A stretch of 64,000 nucleotides of DNA from Rhodanobacteraceae bacterium (GTDB taxonomy: Bacteria > Pseudomonadota > Gammaproteobacteria > Xanthomonadales > Rhodanobacteraceae), in the NCBI GenBank assembly GCA_009996615.1, contig JAACZU010000007.1:1-64000 (forward strand). The letters run 5' to 3'. Both the position numbers and the translations under genes were made by a program. Within the stretch, counting starts at the first letter, position 1. Every line of letters begins with the position of its first letter. The notes beneath the pieces were generated by a model. It did not search any database, was not told the origin of the DNA, and was given only the letters and a program-made list of their open reading frames with translations. Positions 18,664 through 26,971 of the stretch are shown here, in pieces.

Positions 18664-19530
18664 CTACTCGCCCAGCGCCTCGCGCATGAAGTTCGGCTGC
18701 GCCAGCGCGGCCTTGTGCATGTCGACGTTGTAGTAGCGGGTCGGGAACTGCTTGGTCGCGGCGCCGCGCTCGCGGAAGCCGGACAGGTCGGCGCCCTTGC
18801 GCGCCATCGTGCAGCTCCACCAGCCGGTCGGGTACAGCGGCTGCGGGAAGGTCAGCGTCTTGACCGAGTGGAATCCGGCCACGCGCATCGCCGTGCGCAT
18901 CGACTTGATCAGGTCCAGGTGGACCAGCGGCGATTCGCTCTGCTGCACGAGGATGCCGGTCGGCCGCAGCGCGCGGTAGCAGCTGGCGTAGAACTCGGCG
19001 TTGAACAGGCCCTCGGCCGGGCCGACCGGATCGGTCGAGTCGACGATGATCACGTCGATCGATTCCGGCTCCGCCTCGGCCATGTACTTGATGCCGTCGA
19101 TGAACAGCAGCTCCGCGCGCGGGTCGGCGTTCGACTCGCACAGCTCGGGGAAATACCGCTCGGCCAGGCGCGTCACGCGCTCGTCGATCTCGACCTGCAC
19201 CGCGTGCTCGACTTCCTCGTGCTTGAGCACCTCGCGCAGCGTGCCGCAGTCGCCGCCGCCGATGATGACGACGCGCTTGGCGCGCGCATGCGTGAACAGC
19301 GCCGGGTGCGACATCATCTCGTGGTAGAGGAAGTTGTCGCGCGTGGACACCATCGTGCAGCCGTCGATGACCATCAGCTTGCCCCAGTCGGTCGTGTCGT
19401 AGATCTCGATCGACTGGAACGGCGTCTGCTCCGCGTGCAGGCGCTCCTTGATGCGCAGGCCGAACGACGAGCCGGAGCGCTCGTGCTGCTCGGTGAACCA
19501 GGCGGGGGCGGCGTGCTCGGCAGCGGACAT
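18664..19530 (-). CDS. speE: spermidine synthase
   Basis: A 288-residue polyamine aminopropyltransferase that makes spermidine from putrescine and decarboxylated SAM in the cytoplasm. Motifs: SIEIYDTTDWGKLMVIDG and TRDNFLYHEMMSHPALF in the N-terminal beta domain, SAM-site VVIIGGGDCGTLREVLKH, and the catalytic/gate region VIIVDSTDPVGPAEGLF. AGGAAA 6-7 bases before the ATG at 19530 supports this start. It is divergent from speA across 180 bases, so polyamine synthesis genes share one promoter region. Confidence 0.94.
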   Translation of the reverse strand: MSAAEHAAPAWFTEQHERSGSSFGLRIKERLHAEQTPFQSIEIYDTTDWGKLMVIDGCTMVSTRDNFLYHEMMSHPALFTHARAKRVVIIGGGDCGTLREVLKHEEVEHAVQVEIDERVTRLAERYFPELCESNADPRAELLFIDGIKYMAEAEPESIDVIIVDSTDPVGPAEGLFNAEFYASCYRALRPTGILVQQSESPLVHLDLIKSMRTAMRVAGFHSVKTLTFPQPLYPTGWWSCTMARKGADLSGFRERGAATKQFPTRYYNVDMHKAALAQPNFMREALGE

Positions 19531-19585
19531 CGGGTTTCCTGTCAGGCGGGGAAAGAGGGCCGCACGGGGGGCGCGGCGGGCGGCG

Positions 19586-19591
19586 ATTGTA
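19586..19591 (-). promoter_or_regulatory. putative -10 box of speE
   Basis: On the minus strand GGCTACAATCGCC holds TACAAT, 56 bases before the speE ATG. The extended sequence GCTACAATCG is the same as that before purC. Confidence 0.55.
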
Positions 19592-19670
19592 GCCGGTCGC
19601 CGCCGCGGCGACACGCGCCGCCGGCCGGGGCGCTGCGCGGCGCGATGCCGCCCGCCCGGCGCGCAGCCGC

Positions 19671-19676
19671 TACACT
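19671..19676 (+). promoter_or_regulatory. putative -10 box of speA
   Basis: GCCGCTACACTACGCG contains TACACT, 35 bases before the speA GTG. It is the divergent partner of the speE promoter. Confidence 0.5.
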
Positions 19677-19710
19677 ACGCGCCCCGTGCAACCTGGTGGT
19701 GGAGAAGGCA

Positions 19711-21600
19711 GTGAGCGAGCAGCGCTGGAGCGTCGACGAGGCGCGGCATACCTGGGCGGTGCCGCACTGGAGCGAGGGCTATTTCGACGTCGGCGCCAAC
19801 GGCGAGCTGGTGGTGTGCCCGCGCGGCACCGACGGCCCGCGCCTGTCGTTGCCGGCGATCGTCGCCGACGCGCAGGCGCAGGGCGCGCGCCTGCCCCTGC
19901 TGGTGCGCTTCGCCGACATCCTCGCCGACCGCCGCGCGCGCCTGCAGCGCGCGTTCGCCGACGCGATGCGCGCGTGGGACTATGCCGGCGGCTACACGCT
20001 GATCTACCCGATCAAGGTCAACCAGCAGAAGAACGTCGCCGGCGAGCTGGCCGCCAGCGCCGACGCCGGCTTCGGCCTGGAGGCCGGTTCCAAGCCGGAA
20101 CTGATGGCCGTGCTCGCGCTCGCGCGCGCCGGCAGCACGGTGATCTGCAACGGCTACAAGGACCGCGAGTACATCCGCCTCGCGCTGATCGGACGGCGCC
20201 TCGGCCTCGACGTGTTCATCGTGATCGAGAAGCCGTCCGAGCTGCGCTACGTGATCGAGGAATCGCGCGCGCTCGGCGTCGAGCCGCTGCTCGGCGTGCG
20301 CATGCGCCTGAAGAGCCTGGGCGCCGGCAAGTGGCAGAACTCCGGCGGCGACAAGGCCAAGTTCGGCCTGACGCCGCGCCAGCTGTTGACCCTGCTCGAC
20401 GAGCTGAAGGCGGCGAACCTTTCGCACACGCTGAAGCTGCTGCACTTCCACATGGGCTCGCAGATGTCCAACGTGCGCGACATCGCCAACGGCATGCGCG
20501 AGGCGGTGCGCTACTTCGTCGAGCTGTCGCGCATGGGCCTGGCGATCACGCACATGGACGTCGGCGGCGGCCTCGGCGTCGACTACGAAGGCACGCGCTC
20601 GCGCTCGGACTGCTCGATCAACTACGGCCTCGGCGAATACGCCGCGGCGGTGGTCGGCGCGCTGGCCGAGGCCTGCGCCGAGCACGCCCTCGCGCCGCCG
20701 CACGTGCTGACCGAATCCGGCCGCGCGCTGACCGCGCACCATGCGGTGCTGGTGGTCAACGTCAGCGAGGTCGAGGAGGCGCCGCTCGGCGCGCTGCCGC
20801 CGCCGCGCGAGGACGAGCCGGCCGTGCTACGCCGCCTGCGCGAGACACATGCCGAGATCGACCGCCGCCCGCCGACCGAGCTGTACCACGAGGCGCAGTA
20901 CCAGCTCGCCGAGGGCTATTCGCTGTACACGCTCGGCCAGTTGTCGCTGGCCGACCGCGCCGAGCTGGACGACCTCTACTACGCGACCGTCAACGCGGTG
21001 CGCTCGCGTCTGAAGGGCGACGAGCGCGCGCACCGCCAGGTGCTCGACGAGCTGAACGAGACGCTGGTCGACAAGTACTTCGTCAACTTCTCGGTGTTCG
21101 AGTCAGTGCCCGACATCTGGGCGATCGACCAGATCTTCCCGATCGTGCCGATCGCCGGCCTCGACCGCGCGCCGGACCGGCGCGGCGTGATCGCCGACCT
21201 GACCTGCGACTCGGACGGCCGCATCGACCAGTACGTCGACGCGGACGGCATCGACGTCAGCCTGCCGCTGCACGCGCCGCGCGCGGGCGAGCCGTACCGG
21301 CTCGGCCTGTTCATGGTCGGCGCGTACCAGGAGACGCTCGGCGACATCCACAACCTCTTCGGCGACACCGACGCGGTCAACGTCAGGCTGACCGACGGCG
21401 GCTACGCGTTCACGCACCTGCGCTTTGGCGACACCACCGACCTGATGCTCGACTACGTCGGCTACGACCTCGCCGAGCTGCGCGCCGCCTACCGCGGCAA
21501 GATCGCCGCCGCCGGCGTCGGCGCGGACGAGGCGGCACGGCTGGAGGCGGCGCTGGAGAAAGGCTTGACCGGCTATACCTATCTGGCCGAAACGGCCTGA
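19711..21600 (+). CDS. speA: biosynthetic arginine decarboxylase
   Basis: A 629-residue PLP-dependent fold III enzyme that converts arginine to agmatine, the first step towards putrescine. The PLP lysine is Lys102 in YPIKVNQQKN. Other SpeA marks: GLEAGSKPELMAVLAL, KFGLTPRQLL, LHFHMGSQM, DVGGGLGVDYEGT, and SVFESVPDIWAIDQIFPI near the C terminus. Length agrees with SpeA (about 630-660). The start is GTG at 19711, placed 4-5 bases after GGAGAAGG; the open frame runs on upstream but that part has no homologous features. Divergent from speE. Confidence 0.93.
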   Translation: MSEQRWSVDEARHTWAVPHWSEGYFDVGANGELVVCPRGTDGPRLSLPAIVADAQAQGARLPLLVRFADILADRRARLQRAFADAMRAWDYAGGYTLIYPIKVNQQKNVAGELAASADAGFGLEAGSKPELMAVLALARAGSTVICNGYKDREYIRLALIGRRLGLDVFIVIEKPSELRYVIEESRALGVEPLLGVRMRLKSLGAGKWQNSGGDKAKFGLTPRQLLTLLDELKAANLSHTLKLLHFHMGSQMSNVRDIANGMREAVRYFVELSRMGLAITHMDVGGGLGVDYEGTRSRSDCSINYGLGEYAAAVVGALAEACAEHALAPPHVLTESGRALTAHHAVLVVNVSEVEEAPLGALPPPREDEPAVLRRLRETHAEIDRRPPTELYHEAQYQLAEGYSLYTLGQLSLADRAELDDLYYATVNAVRSRLKGDERAHRQVLDELNETLVDKYFVNFSVFESVPDIWAIDQIFPIVPIAGLDRAPDRRGVIADLTCDSDGRIDQYVDADGIDVSLPLHAPRAGEPYRLGLFMVGAYQETLGDIHNLFGDTDAVNVRLTDGGYAFTHLRFGDTTDLMLDYVGYDLAELRAAYRGKIAAAGVGADEAARLEAALEKGLTGYTYLAETA

Positions 21601-21607
21601 TGCCGCG

Positions 21608-21707
21608 GTAGGAGCGGCTTCAGCCGCGACGCTTTAGCCCTCCCCTTCAAGGGGAGGGGTGGGGGGGATGGTGTTCGTAGCTACATCGCGGCTGGAGCCG
21701 CTCCCAC
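21608..21707. repeat. composite REP element (REP - 43-bp module - inverted REP), copy A
   Basis: A REP copy (GTAGGAGCGGCTTCAGCCGC...) at 21608-21635 is followed by a module AGCCCTCCCCTTCAAGGGGA...GGATGGTGTTCG (21636-21677) and an inverted REP (ATCGCGGCTGGAGCCGCTCC) at 21685-21707. The two REPs can pair around the module, which itself holds the palindrome CCCCTTCAAGGGG. The same arrangement occurs at 54923-55045. It lies between speA and the next gene. Confidence 0.85.
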
Positions 21708-21726
21708 GACAACCTGGAGACGTGCA

Positions 21727-22596
21727 TTGAACGCATTGAACGTCGGTTTCATCGGCCTCGGCGCGATGGGCCTGCCTATGGCCGGCCACCTCGCCCGCGC
21801 CGGCCTGCTGCGCGCGGTGTGGAACCGCTCGCACGCCAAGGCTGCCGCTTTCTCCGTCGAGCACGGCGTCGCCGCGCCGGCGACGGTCGCGGAGCTGGCG
21901 CCGCTGTGCGACGTGATCGCGCTGTGCGTGCCGGCCGACACCGACGTGCTGGAGCTGGCGCGCGAGATCGCCGCGCACGCGCGGTCCGGTACGATCGTCG
22001 TCGACCATTCGACCGTGTCCTCGGTCACCGCGCGGGCCGCGCAGGCGCTGCTGGCCGAACACGGCTGCGCGTTCCTCGATGCGCCGGTGTCCGGCGGCGT
22101 CGAGGGCGCGAAGAACGGCAAGCTGTCGGTCATGGCCGGCGGTGACGAGGACATGCTGGTGCGCATCCGCCCGGCGCTGGACTGCTACGCGGCGAAGGTC
22201 AACCTGATGGGCCCGGTCGGCGCCGGCCAGGACACCAAGGCGGTCAACCAGGTGCTGGTCGCCGGCATCGCGCAGGCGGTGTGCGAGGGCCTGGCGCTGG
22301 CCGAGCGGCTCGGCCTTGATCCGGAGCGCCTGCTGCCGACGCTCGGCGCCGGCGCGGCCGGCAACTGGTTCCTCGACAAGCGCGGCGCGACGATGCTGCG
22401 CGACGAGTTCAAGGTCGGCTTCAAGCTCGCGTTGCTGCACAAGGACCTCAAGATCGTGCGCGAACTCGCGCTCGCCGCCGGCACCGACCGCTCGATCATC
22501 GAAAAATCGCTCGCCGACTACGCCGTGCTGATGGCGCAGGGCCACGGCGACGACGACATCTCGGCGCTGATCCGGCTCAAGCGCAAGGGCGGCTAG
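21727..22596 (+). CDS. 3-hydroxyisobutyrate dehydrogenase-family oxidoreductase
   Basis: A 289-residue beta-hydroxyacid dehydrogenase. The NAD(P)-binding GFIGLGAMGLPMAGHLARAG lies at residues 7-26, the substrate-binding DAPVSGGVEGAKNGKLSVM at about 118-136, and the catalytic Lys171 in DTKAVNQVLV. Candidate substrates are 3-hydroxyisobutyrate, tartronate semialdehyde or succinic semialdehyde; sequence alone does not decide. The likely start is TTG at 21727, 7 bases after GGAG, with no ATG before the Rossmann motif. It stands alone between repeat regions. Confidence 0.85.
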   Translation: MNALNVGFIGLGAMGLPMAGHLARAGLLRAVWNRSHAKAAAFSVEHGVAAPATVAELAPLCDVIALCVPADTDVLELAREIAAHARSGTIVVDHSTVSSVTARAAQALLAEHGCAFLDAPVSGGVEGAKNGKLSVMAGGDEDMLVRIRPALDCYAAKVNLMGPVGAGQDTKAVNQVLVAGIAQAVCEGLALAERLGLDPERLLPTLGAGAAGNWFLDKRGATMLRDEFKVGFKLALLHKDLKIVRELALAAGTDRSIIEKSLADYAVLMAQGHGDDDISALIRLKRKGG

Positions 22597-22817
22597 AGCA
22601 CACGGAGAAGAAGCTTTTGCCGTCATCCCGGCGAAGGCCGGGATCCAGCACTTTTGCTTCATGTTGAAATGGCGGGATTACCCGCTGCACTCGCCCCTTG
22701 CGGGGCCGCAAAGGCACTGGGTCCCGGCCTTCGTCGGGACGACGACTCGTTCAGCGCTTGCCCGACCTTCGCGGTTCATCCGGTCAAGCGCTTCCTCCGT
22801 GTGCTCCGTGTTCAATC
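22596..22817. repeat. intergenic repeat region bounded by inverted 9-bp-unit arms
   Basis: The left arm GAGCACACGGAGAAGAAGC (22596-22614) is inversely matched by CTTCCTCCGTGTGCTCCGTG (from 22791), which is built of CTCCGTGTn nonamers and followed by TTCAATCTTTG. Inside lie the hairpin CGTCATCCCGGCGAAGGCCG + GGATCCAG (22621-22648) and a related GGGTCCCGGCCTTCGTCGGG segment. The same CGTGTT(T)CAATCTTTG tail ends the repeat at 45.8 kb. Confidence 0.7.
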
Positions 22818-22846
22818 TTTGGCTTGGCGCTTTGCGCTTTCCCCGC

Positions 22847-24358
22847 TCAGTTCAGCGTGAACTTCCACAGCTTGGCGTTCTGGTCGGTGATGTAGAGCGC
22901 GCCGTCGACCACGATCGGACTCTGCCAGTGCACGCCGCCGATCGCCGGTGAGGTCCACAGCACGGCGCCGCTGAGCGGGTTGCGTGCGATCACGCAGGTG
23001 CCGGCGGCGCAGGCGCCGGCGCTGTAGAGCACGCCGTTGGCGACGACCGGCGAGGTCGTGGCGGCGCTTTGCGTCCAGCGCGCGGTCAGCATCGGCTTGT
23101 GGTTCGTGTCGAGGCCGAGCTGCAGGCCGGACAGGCCCCGCGCGTTGCCGACGAAGACCCAGGTCGTGCCATCGGCCTGATTGCTCCACACGGCCGGCTG
23201 CTCGCGCATGCCGCTGCCGCCCTGCGGCACGGCCAGCAACTGCAGTTCGCCGCCGGTGTGCACCGCGCGGCGGCTGCCCTCGAAGCCGTTGGCGAAGACG
23301 ACGCCGGTCGCGCCGAGGTCGGCAAGATCGAGCAGGCGCAGCTGCGCATCCTTGCCGACCTGCAGGCCGAGGTTGCGCACCGTGCTGCCGGGCGGTGCCG
23401 GCAGCACCGCCGGCGAGGTCGAGCCGAGGTCGGTGTCGGTATCGTCGAGCGACTGGTAGTTGGTCGGCGTGTAGCTGTCCAGCGGCAGGCCCTGGCCGCT
23501 GCCGCTGCCGTCGGGGGCGAGCGCGAGCACGCTGTCGCCCCAGTTCATGCCGCCGCTGCTCGCATTGAAGTTGCCGTTGCCGGTGGCGATGTAGACGCGG
23601 TTGGTCGACGCGACGAACGTCGCGCCGCCGCGGCCCCAGATGCCGCTGCGCACGCCGGCGCAGGCATTCGTCGCCAGGTGCACGCTCTGGTCGCTGCACA
23701 TCGCGTTGAACACGGCCTGCGCACCGCTGGCGAGGTCGATCGACACGAGGTGGCCCTGGTAGTCGCCGCCGTCGCCGATGTAGCCATCGGTCACGACCAG
23801 CAGGTGGTTCGTGCCGCCGTTGCTGGCGATGGTCAGGCCGGAGGCGCCCTTCTCGACGTTCGTCTTCAGCGTGATCGTCTGCGGCCAGCCGCCGCCGGTC
23901 GTCTCCACGCCATCGCCGACGCGGTACTTGTGCGCCTTGCCGTCGAGCCCGTAGCTGTAGACGTACTGCCGGCCCGGATCGAGCGCCGGTGAGGCGGTCG
24001 CCGGCACCTTGCCGCTGGTCGGCTGCGCCCAGACTTCGCTGCCGGTGGTCGCGTCGATCGCCATCACGCGGCCGTTGGTCGCGAGCATGAACAGCAGGTT
24101 CTTCGTACCACCCGCGGTGGCGACGCCGGCCTGGTACACCGGCGCGCTGTCCACGGTCGCCGCCAGCGTCGCGCCACCGGGAAACCGCGGGGTCAGTTGG
24201 ACGACGTTGGCAGCACCGAGCGTGATCTCGGCGGGGTTGCTGCCGCTGTGCGCGGCATCGAAGCCGAACTGCGGCCAGTCGGTCGCGTGGAGCGGGCCGG
24301 CGAGCACGAGCGCGCCGATCAGCGCGCCGTGGCGGACGAGGCAACGGTGGGTGGGCAT
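22847..24358 (-). CDS. secreted PQQ-like beta-propeller protein
   Basis: A 503-residue secreted protein. A signal peptide (ending GPLHA) precedes blades of a PQQ-binding-like propeller: WPQFGFDAAHSGSNP, NGRVMAIDATTGSEVWAQP, GHLVSIDLASGAQAVF, NPLSGAVLWTSPAIGGVHWQ. No dehydrogenase Cys-Cys or catalytic Asp-Asn pattern is obvious, so enzymatic activity is doubtful. An internal VVFANGFEG resembles the GFD motif of neighbouring secreted proteins. GGAGG before the ATG at 24358 supports the start. It is a paralogue of the adjacent gene at 24577-26772, which has extra C-terminal repeats. Confidence 0.75.
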   Translation of the reverse strand: MPTHRCLVRHGALIGALVLAGPLHATDWPQFGFDAAHSGSNPAEITLGAANVVQLTPRFPGGATLAATVDSAPVYQAGVATAGGTKNLLFMLATNGRVMAIDATTGSEVWAQPTSGKVPATASPALDPGRQYVYSYGLDGKAHKYRVGDGVETTGGGWPQTITLKTNVEKGASGLTIASNGGTNHLLVVTDGYIGDGGDYQGHLVSIDLASGAQAVFNAMCSDQSVHLATNACAGVRSGIWGRGGATFVASTNRVYIATGNGNFNASSGGMNWGDSVLALAPDGSGSGQGLPLDSYTPTNYQSLDDTDTDLGSTSPAVLPAPPGSTVRNLGLQVGKDAQLRLLDLADLGATGVVFANGFEGSRRAVHTGGELQLLAVPQGGSGMREQPAVWSNQADGTTWVFVGNARGLSGLQLGLDTNHKPMLTARWTQSAATTSPVVANGVLYSAGACAAGTCVIARNPLSGAVLWTSPAIGGVHWQSPIVVDGALYITDQNAKLWKFTLN

Positions 24359-24576
24359 GGCAATCCTCCGAACGGCCCGAAGGCCGATGCGCAGGATGCG
24401 GGCGAGGGAGCGGCCGGGGCTCCTGGCGGTGACTGCCGCGTCCGTGCGAATCACCCTCGCGGGCAGGCTGCAGGTACAGGCGCCTGCGCGCGGTGGCAGG
24501 CACCGTCAGGTCACGGCGTGGTCAGCGCCTGGCCACGCCACGAGGTTCGCCGTCCGTGGCTGCTCCGGCAGGCCCG

Positions 24577-26772
24577 TCAGGGACTCGCGCCGTCGAAGCC
24601 GTCCTTGAAGATCACGTCGCCGGCGTCGAGCGCGAACACGGCGCTGACGCTGCAATCCTGCGTGATCGGGGCGGTCGTGTACGTGTTCCCGGCGAGGCTG
24701 CCGCCGCAACCCGTCACGCTGCCGATCACGTGGCCCGCGTCCGGCGTCAGCGTGAAGCTGGCGGCGGCGCCGTCGTCGATGGTCTGCGGGCTGGCCGGCG
24801 CGATGGTACCGCCGCCGCTGGCCTGCGGCGTTACGGTATGCGTAAGGCGCACGAACGTCGCGTTGACCGTGCAGTCGGCGGTGACCGGGCCGGTCGTGTA
24901 GACCTGCCCGGTCAGGCTGCCGCCGCAGCCGGTCACGCTGGCGATGCGGTAGTGCGTGGCCGGCGTCAGCGTGAAGCTCGTCGTCGCGCCATCATTCACG
25001 GTCTGCGGCGTGGCCGGCGCGAGGCTGCCGTTGGGGCCGGCGACCGGCGTGACGGTGTGCGTGACCAGCGCAAACGTCGCATCGACCGTGCAATCGGCAG
25101 TGACCGGTCCGGTACGGTAAACGGTTCCGTCGAGTTGCCCGGCACAGCCGCTCACGCTGTCGATGCGGTAGCCGCGGTCCGGCGCGATCGTCAGCGACAA
25201 GGTCGCGCCAGTGTCGACGGCCTGCGGTGTGCCGGGCAGCACGCGGCCGTGCGCGCCGGCGTTCGGCGACACGGTGCGCGTCTGCGGCGGATTGCCGAGG
25301 TCGAAGCGTTGCAGCCGCGTGCCGGCGGCGACGTAGAGCGCGCCGTTGACGAGGATCGGGCTCTGCCACTTGATGCTGCCGATCGTCGGAGAGGTCCACA
25401 GCACCGAACCGTCGAGCGGCTTGCGCGCGTACAGGCAGTTGCCGCCGGAACAGGCCCCGATGTGGTAGATCACGTCGTTGGCGACGATGGTCGAGGTCGC
25501 GTTGGCGCTGGTCTGCCACGTCGGCTGCAGGTACGGCTTGCCGGTCACCGTGTTCAGCGTGACCTTGAGGCCGGAAAGGCCGCTGCCGTTGGCGATGAAG
25601 ACCCAGTTCGCGCCGTCGGGCGCGATCCACGACGCGGTCTGTGTTTTGGGCCAGAACTGGCTGATCGGCACGTCGATGACGTCGATCGCGCCGCCGACGC
25701 TGCCCGCCATGCCGGTGCCGCCCATCTTGTCGAGATCGAGCAGGTGTAGTTTTGAGTCCTTGCCGGTCTGTACGCCGAGGTGTCGCACGCTGCTGCCGGC
25801 TGGTGGTTTCAGGATCGTCAGCGAGGCCGAGCCGAGGTCGAGGTCCTGGTTGTCGAGCTGCGGGTAGGTCGTCGGCGTGTAGCTGTCCATCGGCATGCCG
25901 CCACCGGCGCCGGTGCCATCCGGCTTCAGCGCCAGCACGCTGTCGCCCCAGTTCTTGCCGCCGGTGTGGGCGTTGAACGGACCGTTGCCGGTGGTGATGT
26001 AGATGCGGTCGGTGCCGGCGTCGTAGGTCGCGCCGGGACGGCCCCAGATACCATTCTGGCGCGACGAGCACCCATTCACGCCGTTCTGGCCGTTCAGGAT
26101 CATGTGGGTCGTGACGTCGCTGCAGAGCGTGTTGAACACGGTCTGCGTGCCGGTCGCGAGGTCGATCGTGGTGAGGTGGCCCTGATAGTCGCCGGCATCG
26201 CCGACGTAGCCGTTATTGACGACGTACAGGTACGTGGTGCCCTGCGTGATCGCGAACGCGAGTGCCGAGGCGCCCTTTTCGACCGAGGTTTTCAGCGTCG
26301 CGATCTGCGGCCAGCCGTCGGTCGTCACCTCGCTGCCGTCGCCGATGCGGTACTTGTGCGCCTTGCCGTCGATGCCGTAGGCGTAGACGAACTCGCGGTT
26401 CGGGTCGATCGCGGGCGAGCTTTCGGTTGGTGACTTGCCTGAGGTCGTCACCGACCAGACGACGGAACCGTCGAACGCGTCATAGGCCGTGGTACGACCG
26501 CTCTGCGCGGTCACGACGAGCAGGTCCTTCGTGCCGGACGGCGTGGCGATCGCGCGTGCGTAGACCGGGGCCGCGTTCGTGGTCGCACTCATCGTGATGT
26601 CGTAGCGCCGCGTCAGCTGCGTGACGTTGGCGGCGTTGATCGTCGCCTCGTCCGGATTGTTGCCGCTGTGCGCAGCATCGTAGCCCCACTGCAGCCAGTC
26701 CGCGGCGGCGGCGTCGAGGCAGGGCAGGGCACAGCAGGCGATCACGGTCCAGCACAGCGGCTTCAGGTGCAT
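24577..26772 (-). CDS. secreted PQQ-like beta-propeller with three C-terminal bacterial repeats
   Basis: A 731-residue secreted protein. After the signal peptide, residues about 25-495 match the neighbouring propeller (WLQWGYDAAHSGNNPDEATI, NWGDSVLALKPDGTG, PLDGSVLWTSPTIGSIKWQ). Residues about 497-720 hold three ~75-residue repeats, each with a V(S/T)P start, a ...G...P.TPQ.V(D/N)DGA segment and a conserved Cys pair (VTGCGGSL...DCTV); such modules occur in surface and adhesin-like proteins. It ends DVIFKDGFDGASP. GGGGAG precedes the ATG at 26772. Likely an exported surface protein arising by duplication of the 22847 gene or the reverse. Confidence 0.75.
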   Translation of the reverse strand: MHLKPLCWTVIACCALPCLDAAAADWLQWGYDAAHSGNNPDEATINAANVTQLTRRYDITMSATTNAAPVYARAIATPSGTKDLLVVTAQSGRTTAYDAFDGSVVWSVTTSGKSPTESSPAIDPNREFVYAYGIDGKAHKYRIGDGSEVTTDGWPQIATLKTSVEKGASALAFAITQGTTYLYVVNNGYVGDAGDYQGHLTTIDLATGTQTVFNTLCSDVTTHMILNGQNGVNGCSSRQNGIWGRPGATYDAGTDRIYITTGNGPFNAHTGGKNWGDSVLALKPDGTGAGGGMPMDSYTPTTYPQLDNQDLDLGSASLTILKPPAGSSVRHLGVQTGKDSKLHLLDLDKMGGTGMAGSVGGAIDVIDVPISQFWPKTQTASWIAPDGANWVFIANGSGLSGLKVTLNTVTGKPYLQPTWQTSANATSTIVANDVIYHIGACSGGNCLYARKPLDGSVLWTSPTIGSIKWQSPILVNGALYVAAGTRLQRFDLGNPPQTRTVSPNAGAHGRVLPGTPQAVDTGATLSLTIAPDRGYRIDSVSGCAGQLDGTVYRTGPVTADCTVDATFALVTHTVTPVAGPNGSLAPATPQTVNDGATTSFTLTPATHYRIASVTGCGGSLTGQVYTTGPVTADCTVNATFVRLTHTVTPQASGGGTIAPASPQTIDDGAAASFTLTPDAGHVIGSVTGCGGSLAGNTYTTAPITQDCSVSAVFALDAGDVIFKDGFDGASP

Positions 26773-26971
26773 TGTGGAAAACTCCCCGATGGACGGCGCC
26801 GGCGCACGGATCGTGCTGGGCGCAGGTCGTGCATGGTATGCCGCGCAGTCCCGCTTGTGATGACGCGCCGCACCGTGGTGCGCGCGGAGCGCATCCGCCG
26901 AGGCGCGCAACGCCGGCGCGCGCGATCTGTGCTAACTAGCCAGTCCCGTTCAAGCGAAGGAGGGACGCGCG

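Noticed and set aside
16960-19710. Open frame continuing upstream of speA, making a 1546-residue protein
   Set aside because: Upstream residues are Arg/Gln/His-rich with no domain and lie antisense to the AEC, hypothetical and speE genes. The GTG at 19711 with GGAGAAGG gives the standard SpeA length.
24197-25749. Plus-strand open frames antisense to the propeller genes
   Set aside because: The minus-strand products have signal peptides, blade motifs and ribosome sites; the plus-strand frames have none.
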